From Pseudomonadaceae bacterium UBA836 (GTDB lineage: Bacteria; Pseudomonadota; Gammaproteobacteria; Pseudomonadales; Pseudomonadaceae): a DNA stretch of 6,119 nucleotides. Both the position numbers and the translations under genes were made by a program. Of this stretch, positions 1-5,458 are shown piece by piece. Below the pieces are notes generated by a model that was not told where the DNA came from, made no database searches, and saw only the letters and a program-made list of their open reading frames with translations. Numbering within the stretch: the stretch's first letter is position 1; every line of letters starts with the position of its first letter. Where the stretch lies: contig DBHE01000083.1 of the NCBI GenBank assembly GCA_002296055.1, positions 1 to 6,119 of the forward strand, read 5' to 3'.

Positions 1-1
1 G

Positions 2-967
2 CTGTTGTACCCGGAGATCAAACCTTACGCCCGCCACGAGCTGGCGGTAACACCACCCCATGTGCTCTACGCCGATGAAAGCGGTCAGCCGGACGGGCTG
101 CCAGTGGTGTTTATCCACGGTGGGCCGGGTGCCGGTTGTGATGCCCTGAGTCGGCGCTTCTTCGATCCGTCGCTGTACCGCATCGTGACCTTTGATCAGC
201 GCGGCTGTGGTCGCTCCACGCCGCACGGCAGCCTAGAGAACAACACCACCGCTGACCTGGTGGCTGACATGGAAGCGCTGCGTGAGCACCTGGGCATCGA
301 CAAGTGGGTTCTGTTTGGTGGCTCCTGGGGCTCTACCTTGGCGCTGGCCTATGCCCAGGCGCACCCTGAGCGGGTAATGGGCATGGTGCTGCGCGGCATC
401 TTCTTGTGCCGTGAGCAAGATATTCACTGGTTCTATCAGGAGGGCGCCAGCCACGTGTTCCCGGACTACTGGGAAGACTACCTGAGCCTGATTCCACAGG
501 AAGAACGGCACGATATGGTTGCGGCCTACTATCGGCGCTTGACCGGCGACGATGAAATCTGCCGCATGCACGCCGCCAAGGCCTGGTCTGTCTGGGAGGG
601 GCGTTGCGCTACATTGCGGCCCAGTCCGCAAGTGATCGAGCGCTTCAGCGATGCTCGCCGCGCCTACGCCATCGCCCGCATCGAATGCCATTACTTCGCC
701 AACAAGACGTTCCTTGCGCCGGACCAGTTGCTCAACAACATGGACCGCATTGCGCACATTCCCGGCATCATCGTGCATGGCCGCTACGACATGGTGTGCC
801 CTTTGGACAACGCCCATGCGCTGCACCAGCGCTGGCCCGGCAGTGAGCTGAATATCATCCGCGACGCAGGCCACGCCGCTTCCGAGCCCGGCATTGCCGA
901 TGCCCTGGTGCGTGCGACCGGCGACATGGCGCGCCAGTTGCTCAATCTGACACCGCAGGCCGAGTGA
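2..967 (+). CDS. pip: Proline iminopeptidase (alpha/beta hydrolase, peptidase family S33), 5' end outside the window
   Basis: The enzyme removes N-terminal proline from peptides in the cytoplasm. Numbering from the TTG at position 5, visible alpha/beta-hydrolase landmarks are the oxyanion segment HGGPG (38-42), the nucleophile elbow GGSWGS with Ser107, Asp262 in the HGRYD segment and His290 in DAGHAA, which make a complete Ser-Asp-His triad. Glu198 (WEG) and Glu227 (IECHYF) lie in the cap and probably bind the substrate's free amino group, as in the Serratia enzyme. Length of about 320 residues fits the family. The frame stays open to the window edge (CTG at 2-4, then TTG). Recalled Pseudomonas homologues begin with Met, two residues and then LYPxIKPYAR, so the true start is probably an ATG only a few bases upstream; TTG at 5 is less likely. 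It ends one base before dtd, so the two are probably co-transcribed and translationally coupled. Confidence 0.96.
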   Translation: MLYPEIKPYARHELAVTPPHVLYADESGQPDGLPVVFIHGGPGAGCDALSRRFFDPSLYRIVTFDQRGCGRSTPHGSLENNTTADLVADMEALREHLGIDKWVLFGGSWGSTLALAYAQAHPERVMGMVLRGIFLCREQDIHWFYQEGASHVFPDYWEDYLSLIPQEERHDMVAAYYRRLTGDDEICRMHAAKAWSVWEGRCATLRPSPQVIERFSDARRAYAIARIECHYFANKTFLAPDQLLNNMDRIAHIPGIIVHGRYDMVCPLDNAHALHQRWPGSELNIIRDAGHAASEPGIADALVRATGDMARQLLNLTPQAE

Positions 968-968
968 C

Positions 969-1406
969 ATGAAAGGATTGCTGCAACGGGTCAGTCAGGC
1001 CCGGGTTGAGGTGGAAGGGGAGATTGTCGGCTCGATTGATCAGGGACTGTTGGTGCTGGTTGGCATCGAGCCGCAGGACCTTGAGGCCAGTGCCGACAAG
1101 CTGCTCAAGCGGCTGCTGGAATACCGTGTGTTCACCGACGCTGACGGGCGCATGAACGATTCACTGACTGACGTGCAGGGCGGCCTGCTGCTGGTGTCCC
1201 AGTTCACCTTGGCCGCCGACACCCGCAAGGGGCGTCGCCCCGGCTTCTCTACCGCTGCGCCACCGGATCGCGCTGAGGCGCTGTTCGACTATCTGGTTGC
1301 GCAGGCCCGCGCTCTGCACCCGCAAGTGGCAACCGGCCACTTTGGTGCCGATATGCAGGTGCATCTGGTCAACGATGGTCCGGTCACCTTCCTGCTTGAG
1401 GTGTGA
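969..1406 (+). CDS. dtd: D-aminoacyl-tRNA deacylase
   Basis: This cytoplasmic homodimeric editing enzyme hydrolyses D-amino acids, and mischarged glycine, from tRNA so that they do not enter protein synthesis. The 145-residue product has the normal family length. It shows both signature segments: SQFTL at residues 77-81 and NDGPVTF at 135-141, which carries the Gly-cisPro motif that checks substrate chirality. The N-terminal [15 protein letters not shown] is also typical. ATG 969 lies one base after the pip stop (TGA-C-ATG), and only a weak GCAGG-like Shine-Dalgarno stretch precedes it, so translation is probably coupled to pip. The gene converges on the glpM-like gene, with just 12 bases between the two stop codons and no recognisable terminator there. 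Confidence 0.97.
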   Translation: MKGLLQRVSQARVEVEGEIVGSIDQGLLVLVGIEPQDLEASADKLLKRLLEYRVFTDADGRMNDSLTDVQGGLLLVSQFTLAADTRKGRRPGFSTAAPPDRAEALFDYLVAQARALHPQVATGHFGADMQVHLVNDGPVTFLLEV

Positions 1407-1418
1407 TCGGGCACTGGC

Positions 1419-1766
1419 TTAGACGGCCGGATACACCCGTGTCCAGACGGTCAGCAGCAGGCCTGCCGCCGTCGCCCACGCCAGTGCGCCAAGGGTGAGT
1501 GTCACCACCAGCGTGAAGCGCTCGCTCAATAGCACAATCGAAAACAGATACGCCGCGTAGGGCAATAGCGACCACAGTCCGAAGATAGCGGTGCTGCGCA
1601 GGTCGCTGGCCAGTCGCTCGCTGCCCACAATGTAGTGGGCAATGATGGCGAATGTCGGGAACAGCGGCACCAGCCCGGCGATATAGAAACTTCTGGTTTT
1701 TGCCAGCAGTGCAATCATCAGCACGGCGAGCGCACCCAGCAAACACTTGAGCGCAAGGGACAGCAT
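1419..1766 (-). CDS. GlpM-family inner-membrane protein
   Basis: This is a small hydrophobic protein of 115 residues. It has about four predicted membrane helices (near residues 4-21, 26-48, 59-80 and 86-108) and the segment KTRSFYIAGLVPLFPTFA, followed by IAHYIVGSER, which I recognise from Pseudomonas GlpM. GlpM was described in P. aeruginosa as a membrane protein that influences alginate production; its molecular function is not known to me. The frame is open from a GTG at 1829, but I chose ATG at 1766. GlpM proteins begin close to the KCLLGALAVL segment, the extra 21 residues are proline-rich and unlike the family, and the promoter predicted at 1845-1873 would leave the GTG almost no leader. 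The ribosome-binding site is weak (GGA about 8 bases upstream). No glp genes are adjacent, so the glycerol-linked name need not reflect its role here. Confidence 0.85.
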   Translation of the reverse strand: MLSLALKCLLGALAVLMIALLAKTRSFYIAGLVPLFPTFAIIAHYIVGSERLASDLRSTAIFGLWSLLPYAAYLFSIVLLSERFTLVVTLTLGALAWATAAGLLLTVWTRVYPAV

Positions 1767-1792
1767 TCGAGTATCCAGAGGAAAGGATGGGA

Positions 1793-1805
1793 CAGGGAAT
1801 CCCTG
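1793..1805. repeat. 13-bp near-perfect palindrome in the GlpM leader
   Basis: CAGGGA-A-TCCCTG is a dyad with two 6-base arms around a single central base. It lies in the predicted untranslated leader, 27 bases upstream of ATG 1766. It could be a protein-binding site in DNA. An RNA hairpin is less likely, because the arms leave almost no loop unless the inner pairs open. Chance occurrence is possible. Confidence 0.3.
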
Positions 1806-1844
1806 AGCAGGGGCAGGACGCCGGAACACTGCTCATCGCTGGCG

Positions 1845-1873
1845 AATGTAGGCTTCGCCGGGTTGGTCGTCAA
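1845..1873 (-). promoter_or_regulatory. Predicted sigma70-type promoter for the GlpM-family gene
   Basis: Read on the minus strand, TTGACG (complement of 1868-1873; 5 of 6 to consensus) is followed by a 17-base spacer and TACATT (complement of 1845-1850; 4 of 6). Transcription would start near 1838, giving a leader of about 70 bases before ATG 1766. That position argues against the GTG at 1829 as the start codon. Confidence 0.5.
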
Positions 1874-1905
1874 TGGCTTTCAGCGGGCCTGCTGGGGCCA
1901 GACGA

Positions 1906-1932
1906 CCGACGGCAGCGGCGGGCTGCCGTCGG
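1906..1932 (-). terminator. Strong GC-rich hairpin after the isomerase gene, probable terminator
   Basis: A perfect 10-bp inverted repeat (CCGACGGCAG with CTGCCGTCGG) encloses a 7-base loop. It begins 10 bases after the isomerase stop on the minus strand. The minus-strand sequence after the stem is TCGTCTGG, so there is no real U-tract; termination may be weak, or the hairpin may protect the 3' end of the SDR-isomerase mRNA. It also lies just upstream of the GlpM promoter and would insulate it from read-through. Confidence 0.5.
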
Positions 1933-1942
1933 CGTTGCTTCT

Positions 1943-2530
1943 TCAGCCGCGCGCGGCTGCCTCGACCCAGTCCAGACGGTCCTGGCCGAAGAACATTTCA
2001 CCCTCGACAAAGCAGGTTGGCGCGCCGAACACACCACGGCCAATCGCTTCCTCTGTTGCCTGTTTTAGTTGTTCCTTGACGGCCGGGTCGCTGGCCTTGG
2101 CCATCACCTCGGCCGGGTCAAAGCCGGCTTCTACCAGCACCTGGCCCACCACCTGCGGTTCACCCATGTTCAGCTCGCGGACCCACATAGCCTCGAAAAT
2201 GGCCGTCAGCAGGCGGTCGAACTCAGCGCTGCCCTGATACGCGGTGATGCCGCGCATCAGTTGCAGGGTGTTGATCGGAAAGAAGGGGTTTTGATTGAGG
2301 GTGACGCCGTAGCGGTTGGCGAAGCGCTGCATATCGATGCGCGAGTAGGCGCCCTTGGCCGGTACGGTGGCCGGAGAGCTGTTGCCGGTCGCCATAAAGA
2401 CGCCGCCCAGCAGCATTGGCTTGAGCACCAGGGTGGCGCCGGTGCGCTCGGCGATGACGGGCAGCTGACGCCAGGCCAGATAGCTGGCCGGGCTACCGAC
2501 GTCAAAGTAGAACTCGATGGTTTTGCTCAT
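1943..2530 (-). CDS. 2-hydroxychromene-2-carboxylate isomerase family protein (DsbA / GST-kappa fold)
   Basis: The 195-residue protein belongs to the thioredoxin-like DsbA/GST-kappa superfamily, in the HCCA isomerase branch; NahD of naphthalene degradation is the model. Such enzymes use glutathione as cofactor to isomerise aromatic ring-cleavage intermediates. Ser13 in the opening FYFDVGSPASYLAW matches the catalytic Ser of the DFxSPxSYL motif in NahD. The C-terminal stretch GVFGAPTCFVEGEMFFGQDR (166-185) holds the cis-proline (Pro171) and the family's end signature. The start is ATG 2530, where FYFD homology begins and AAGAGAG sits 6 bases upstream; the frame is open further upstream but there overlaps the SDR gene. 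It lies 37 bases behind the SDR gene and is probably co-transcribed. No other aromatic-catabolism gene is visible, so the physiological substrate is unknown. Confidence 0.88.
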   Translation of the reverse strand: MSKTIEFYFDVGSPASYLAWRQLPVIAERTGATLVLKPMLLGGVFMATGNSSPATVPAKGAYSRIDMQRFANRYGVTLNQNPFFPINTLQLMRGITAYQGSAEFDRLLTAIFEAMWVRELNMGEPQVVGQVLVEAGFDPAEVMAKASDPAVKEQLKQATEEAIGRGVFGAPTCFVEGEMFFGQDRLDWVEAAARG

Positions 2531-2567
2531 GGGTTTCTCTCTTGGCAGGTGATTAATCGGCGCTGTC

Positions 2568-3299
2568 TTAAAAGGTTTCCAGCCAGGGCCGCAGATCCAG
2601 TTCATGGGTCCAGCTGTCGCGCGGCTGGGCGTGAATCGCCCAATACTGGTCGGCGATATGATCAGGGTTGAGGATGCCATCCTGGTCTTTCAGGGCATAG
2701 CGCTCGGGAAAGTTATCGCGGATAAAGGCGGTGTCGATCGCCCCGTCGATGATTGGGTGGGCAACGTGAATGCCCTGCGGGCCGAGTTCGCGGGCCATGC
2801 TCTGGGCCAGCGCGCGCAGCGCGAACTTGGCACCGGCAAAAGCCGAGAAGCCCGAGCCGCCGCGCAGCGAGGCGGTGGCGCCGGTGAAGATGATGGTGCC
2901 CTTGCCGCGCGGCAGCATCACCTTGGCGGCCTCCCGGCCGGTAAGAAAGCCGGCAAAGCCCGCCATTTCCCAGACCTTGCGATAGACGCGCGCGGTGGTT
3001 TCGGTAATGCCAAAGCGCACGTTGGCGCCAATGTTGAAGATGGCGACCTCAACCGGGCCAATCTCACGTTCGATCTGCTCGAATAGCCCCACCATTTCCT
3101 CTTCGCTGCGGGCATCGCAGCCAAAGGCATGGGCTTTGCCGCCGTCAGATTCGATTTGGTTGACCAGCTCGGTCAGGCTATCGGCGTTGCGGCGGGTCAC
3201 GCAGAGGGTAAAGCCTTCACGGGCAAAGCGACGGGCAATGGCGCCACCGGTGGCGTCACCGGCGCCGATGACAACGGCTACAGGGGCGGGTGTGGTCAT
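2568..3299 (-). CDS. SDR-family oxidoreductase with atypical catalytic residues
   Basis: The 243-residue protein has the classical short-chain dehydrogenase layout. An N-terminal Rossmann motif, VIGAGDATGGAIA (10-22), has IGAGDATG at 11-18 where TGxxxGxG is expected. FNIGAN (88-93) is in the NNAG position, and SLRGGSGFSAFAGAKFALRA spans the active site. The usual YxxxK reads FAGAK (Phe154...Lys158), and the position of the catalytic Ser, 13 residues earlier, is Ala141 with Thr142 beside it. I recall close relatives in Pseudomonas and actinobacteria with the same FAxAKFALR segment, so this looks like a subfamily trait rather than a mutation. Either the chemistry is non-canonical or the protein binds nucleotide without classical catalysis. 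ATG 3299 has AGGAC upstream at good spacing. It leads the SDR-isomerase operon and is divergent from the HxlR regulator, which probably controls it. The substrate is unknown. Confidence 0.88.
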   Translation of the reverse strand: MTTPAPVAVVIGAGDATGGAIARRFAREGFTLCVTRRNADSLTELVNQIESDGGKAHAFGCDARSEEEMVGLFEQIEREIGPVEVAIFNIGANVRFGITETTARVYRKVWEMAGFAGFLTGREAAKVMLPRGKGTIIFTGATASLRGGSGFSAFAGAKFALRALAQSMARELGPQGIHVAHPIIDGAIDTAFIRDNFPERYALKDQDGILNPDHIADQYWAIHAQPRDSWTHELDLRPWLETF

Positions 3300-3321
3300 G
3301 GCAAAGTCCTCAGTTATCTAT

Positions 3322-3367
3322 GGTTCTTTTTTGGAACTGACTCGATAGTGGGTTTCATTTTGGAACT
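3322..3367. repeat. Two 17-bp direct repeats, candidate HxlR operator
   Basis: The copies lie at 3322-3338 and 3351-3367, offset by 29 bp, and agree at 14 of 17 positions. The shared frame is GGTT-N3-TTTTGGAACT. The first copy contains the dyad GTTC-N7-GAAC; the second has GTTT-N7-GAAC. One copy fills the -10/-35 spacer of the SDR promoter and the other begins at its predicted +1. This position in the divergent spacer makes it the obvious candidate binding site for the neighbouring HxlR-type regulator, but binding is inferred, not shown. Confidence 0.5.
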
Positions 3368-3373
3368 TGTCAA
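3345..3373 (-). promoter_or_regulatory. Predicted promoter of the SDR-isomerase operon
   Basis: On the minus strand an exact TTGACA (complement of 3368-3373) is followed by a 17-base spacer and CACTAT (complement of 3345-3350; 3 of 6 to TATAAT). The predicted start of transcription is near 3338, giving a leader of about 38 bases. The spacer coincides exactly with one of the two 17-bp direct repeats. A weak -10 whose spacer is a repeated site fits a regulated promoter. Confidence 0.5.
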
Positions 3374-3394
3374 ACTATTCTTGCGTTCTGACTC

Positions 3395-3400
3395 GGAGGA
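3395..3400 (+). promoter_or_regulatory. Shine-Dalgarno site that fixes the HxlR start
   Basis: GGAGGA ends 7 bases before ATG 3408. The reading frame is open far upstream, from 3129, through the divergent SDR gene. This near-consensus site, together with the start of HxlR homology just after it, decides for ATG 3408. No convincing promoter for the plus direction was found in 3300-3394. Confidence 0.75.
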
Positions 3401-3407
3401 TTTATTC

Positions 3408-3902
3408 ATGCGCTGGGAAGAACTTGGCGACCAACCCTGCTCCATGTCCCGCACGCTTGCTGTGGTTGGCGACCGCTGGACGCTGCTGATTCTGCGCGAC
3501 TGCTTTTTAGGTGTGCGGCGCTTCGATGCCTTTGAACGGCGTATCGGCCTGACCCGCCACCTGCTGGCTGACCGTTTGAAAAAACTGGTCGAACATGAGG
3601 TGCTGGTCAAGGTGCCCTACCAGCAAAAACCGCTGCGTGAGGAATATCGGCTGACCGACAAGGGGCTGGCCCTGCATCCGGTGATTCTCTCGCTGGTCAG
3701 CTGGGGCGACACCTGGATGGCCGATGAGCGTGGCGCGCCCATCGAGCATTACCACAAGGGCTGTGGTCAGCGCATGAAACCGGTGATGGTGTGCTCTGAA
3801 TGCGCCGAGCCGGTGGGTGCGCGGGATATCGAAGCACGGCCCGCCGCGGCCTTTGGTGAGGATGCACAGCGGCTGGTGGCGGGTTCGCCTGCCACCGACT
3901 AG
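3408..3902 (+). CDS. HxlR-family winged helix-turn-helix transcriptional regulator
   Basis: The 164-residue protein opens with CSMSRTLAVVGDRWTLLILR (11-30), the hallmark of HxlR/YodB-type regulators, and continues with a winged-helix core to about residue 104 (LTRHLLADRLKKL recognition region, EYRLTDKG wing). Cys11 matches the conserved N-terminal cysteine that senses electrophiles, quinones or disulfide stress in several relatives (YodB, HypR). The C-terminal extension has His114, His116, Cys119, Cys129 and Cys132 (HYHKGC, then CSEC), which resembles a metal-binding knuckle. Family members usually act as dimers, often repressing a divergent oxidoreductase gene; here the SDR-isomerase operon starts 108 bases away across a spacer with direct repeats. 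The ligand is unknown; an electrophilic substrate of the neighbouring enzymes is the natural guess. Confidence 0.92.
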   Translation: MRWEELGDQPCSMSRTLAVVGDRWTLLILRDCFLGVRRFDAFERRIGLTRHLLADRLKKLVEHEVLVKVPYQQKPLREEYRLTDKGLALHPVILSLVSWGDTWMADERGAPIEHYHKGCGQRMKPVMVCSECAEPVGARDIEARPAAAFGEDAQRLVAGSPATD

Positions 3903-3920
3903 CGGATAAATGGAGGCCGA

Positions 3921-4391
3921 ATGCTCGACGACCCTTTAGATTTTGAACTCAGTCTTTCTGACGGTTGGTATAGGCTTTCGCGCCAAGAAAAGGAATGTAA
4001 ATTTTCTGCGCCTGCTTCTACTCGTGGGGTGGCAAAGCTTTATACGGTGTCTTGCGACGACTCATTGCTTTATGTCGGCATAGCCAAACAGCCAATGGCA
4101 TCTCGTTTCAACTATGGATTTAAGGCAAATGGGGCCAAGGGATACCATGGATACAAATGGAAATTCTTAGAGGCAAACCTGAGGTTATCCATTTGGACTG
4201 CAAAGCTGCATGGGGTTTATGCGCCATTAGGCCAAATGGAAATAATTGAGGCCGAAGTGGTGTTTGCATGTCGCCAAGAATCTGGTCAGTGGCCGACACA
4301 CCAGCATGAAATACACTTCTCACCATCAGAGTCATGGCATCGAGAAGCGGCGATACGTATTTATAATCACGCCATCGAGAAGGCCGGATAA
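3921..4391 (+). CDS. GIY-YIG-like domain protein, uncharacterised accessory gene
   Basis: This 156-residue protein has no firm identification. After a variable N-terminus, KLYTVSCDDSLLYVGIA (39-55) followed by Arg62 reads like a GIY-YIG nuclease domain. Tyr41 would be the GIY tyrosine, Tyr51-Val-Gly the YIG tyrosine and Arg62 the catalytic arginine. Glu110 lies 48 residues after that arginine, the spacing of Arg27 to Glu75 in I-TevI (Glu112 is also near). A polar block, QWPTHQHEIHF (123-133), follows where an Asn is usual. There is no second DNA-binding domain, signal peptide or membrane helix. GGAGG sits 4 bases before ATG 3921, and the gene starts 18 bases after the hxlR-like stop. Two counted 60-base rows are 45-47% GC, against 67% in a row of the upstream gene, which suggests recent acquisition. 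The nuclease assignment is a motif-level inference; the gene could also be a catalytically degenerate relative. Confidence 0.75.
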   Translation: MLDDPLDFELSLSDGWYRLSRQEKECKFSAPASTRGVAKLYTVSCDDSLLYVGIAKQPMASRFNYGFKANGAKGYHGYKWKFLEANLRLSIWTAKLHGVYAPLGQMEIIEAEVVFACRQESGQWPTHQHEIHFSPSESWHREAAIRIYNHAIEKAG

Positions 4392-4424
4392 CAACCGCTC
4401 GGCTCTCGCAGGCGTCGTTCGTGA

Positions 4425-4454
4425 GCCGTCCTAAAAGCTGCGTTTTGGGACGGC
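4425..4454. terminator. 12-bp hairpin between convergent genes, possible two-way terminator
   Basis: GCCGTCCTAAAA (4425-4436) pairs with TTTTGGGACGGC (4443-4454) through 12 bp, including one G-U pair, around the 6-base loop GCTGCG. It lies between the ends of the GIY-YIG-like gene and the VOC gene. No T-run follows the stem on either strand, so it is not a textbook terminator. A competing dyad at 4400-4428 (CGGCTC with GAGCCG) shares four bases with its left arm, so only one of the two can form. Confidence 0.4.
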
Positions 4455-4481
4455 CGTCAGTTCAAATGTCGTGCGTCATAC

Positions 4482-4862
4482 TCAGGGCATACGGTACATG
4501 GCGCAGAGTTTGTTGCCGGACGGGTCACGCAGGTAGGCCAGATACAGCTTCATGCCGGCACCCTCGCGTACGCCCGGCGGGTCTTCACAGGCAGTGCCGC
4601 CATTGGCCAGCCCCGCAGCGTGCCAGGCATCGGCTTGCTCGGGGCTGTCCATGGCAAAACCAATGGTGCTGCCGTTACCGCAGCTGGCTGCCTCACCGTC
4701 GATCGGCTTGGTGATGGCAAAGACGCCGGTCGGGGTGATGTAAAAGATGCGCCCCTTGGGGTCGGTAAAGCCGGGCTTGCAGCCGGTAACGCCCAGGGTC
4801 GCGTCGTAAAAGGCTTTGGATTTTTCCAGATCGTCGGCGCCGAGCATGATGTGACTGAACAT
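4482..4862 (-). CDS. VOC-family (glyoxalase/bleomycin-resistance-like) protein
   Basis: The 126-residue protein is a single vicinal-oxygen-chelate unit with two beta-alpha-beta-beta-beta modules. It opens with MFSHIMLGADDLEKSKAFYD, where His4 is the usual first metal ligand, and the second half holds DSPEQADAWHAAGLANGG (72-89) and YLRDPSGNKLCAMYR (110-124). In many VOC enzymes a glutamate metal ligand follows DPxGN; here that position is about Cys120. I recall this as common in this subfamily, so the metal site may be incomplete or different. Such proteins probably act as dimers on small electrophiles or bind antibiotics, but no substrate can be assigned. ATG 4862 is supported by AAGGA about 8 bases upstream. 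It converges on the GIY-YIG-like gene and lies 116 bases downstream of the GFA-type gene. Confidence 0.9.
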   Translation of the reverse strand: MFSHIMLGADDLEKSKAFYDATLGVTGCKPGFTDPKGRIFYITPTGVFAITKPIDGEAASCGNGSTIGFAMDSPEQADAWHAAGLANGGTACEDPPGVREGAGMKLYLAYLRDPSGNKLCAMYRMP

Positions 4863-4959
4863 CGCATGATCCTTTTGTTGCTGTTGTTGGGAAGCGCAGT
4901 GGACAGACTCCGCGCAGGCGCCTGAGCCGTCAATGCTTCCAATGGGGGAGATTGTCGGG

Positions 4960-4978
4960 CCATAAGGATGGTTTATGG
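4960..4978. repeat. Small inverted repeat directly after the GFA-type gene
   Basis: CCATAA and TTATGG form a 6-bp dyad around a 7-base centre, immediately next to the stop codon on the minus strand. The AT-rich stem is weak for a terminator and could instead be an operator for the downstream VOC gene. The rest of the 116-base gap holds no promoter I would defend: a TTGACG on the minus strand (complement of 4928-4933) lacks a matching -10. Confidence 0.25.
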
Positions 4979-5401
4979 TCAGCTGGCGCCGTGCAGGGCA
5001 AACAGCTCCTCGCCGGTGAGCTGCAGGGTCGGCTGGGCAAAACCGTAGTAGCTCGGCTTCTGATCGATAAAGACTTCGCGATTCAAGTCCCAGCCTTGCT
5101 GTTCGTCAAACAGCCCAACCGGTAGGGCGTAGAAAGCCTGCTCGCGTAGCCGATAGAACAGGTGTGTACCGCAGACCTTGCAGAAGCCGCGCTCGGCCCA
5201 GTCTGATGAAGCGTAAACGCCAATCTGCGCTTCGCCGCTGAAGGTGACCTGATCCTCGCACTCCACCGCCAGCAGCGGCCCGCCGCCCCAGCGTCGACAG
5301 GTGGCGCAGTGACAGGCGCCGACATCGCGTTGCACGAGTGTGGCACTCACAGTGACCGCGCCGCACAGGCAGTGGCCGCTCAGGCTGGTTTGGCTGGACA
5401 T
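4979..5401 (-). CDS. GFA-family (CENP-V/GFA domain) zinc protein
   Basis: The 140-residue protein has the cysteine pattern of the glutathione-dependent formaldehyde-activating (Gfa) family. Cys11-Leu-Cys13 lies in GHCLCGAV, Cys30-His-Cys32-x2-Cys35 in the next strand, and Cys74-x2-Cys77 in RGFCKVCGTHLFY. These make two zinc sites, one structural and one that in Gfa may bind glutathione. Gfa was named for promoting the condensation of formaldehyde with glutathione, but most family members have no proven activity, so aldehyde chemistry is only a suggestion here. ATG 5401 has GGAG 6 bases upstream. It lies 57 bases after the NAD(P)-binding protein gene and could be its operon partner; no clear promoter or terminator is visible between them. 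Confidence 0.92.
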   Translation of the reverse strand: MSSQTSLSGHCLCGAVTVSATLVQRDVGACHCATCRRWGGGPLLAVECEDQVTFSGEAQIGVYASSDWAERGFCKVCGTHLFYRLREQAFYALPVGLFDEQQGWDLNREVFIDQKPSYYGFAQPTLQLTGEELFALHGAS

Positions 5402-5458
5402 GGCGACTCCGCAGGGTGGCTGTTGCTTTACCTTAGCAGCCGCCGCGCAGTCTGCCTG

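Noticed and set aside
233..970. 245-codon open frame antisense to pip
   Set aside because: It is fully covered by the clearly homologous pip gene; its translation shows no recognisable motif, and long antisense frames are expected in GC-rich genes.
1384..1836. 150-codon minus-strand frame overlapping the GlpM-family gene and the end of dtd
   Set aside because: Its translation is Cys/Arg/Ala-rich with no membrane helices, whereas the alternative frame gives an unmistakable GlpM-like protein.
2069..2671. 200-codon plus-strand open frame opposite the isomerase and SDR genes
   Set aside because: Both minus-strand genes have strong family motifs and ribosome-binding sites; this frame has neither and crosses their junction.
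3129..3407. 93-residue N-terminal extension of the HxlR-type protein
   Set aside because: It would run through the divergent SDR gene and the promoter region; the GGAGGA site and the start of family homology support ATG 3408.
3903..4482. Insertion sequence or transposon carrying the low-GC gene
   Set aside because: No transposase, no terminal inverted repeats and no target-site duplication could be seen at the edges of the low-GC stretch.
4389..4490. Integron attC site or gene cassette, suggested by the TAACAA at the stop of the low-GC gene and the following dyads
   Set aside because: No GTTRRRY core site is found at the far end, and no matching site lies upstream of the gene at 3903-3920.
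4905..4933. Promoter for the VOC gene built on TTGACG at 4928-4933 (minus strand)
   Set aside because: At 17 to 19 bases downstream there is only GAGTCT-like sequence, which matches TATAAT poorly.
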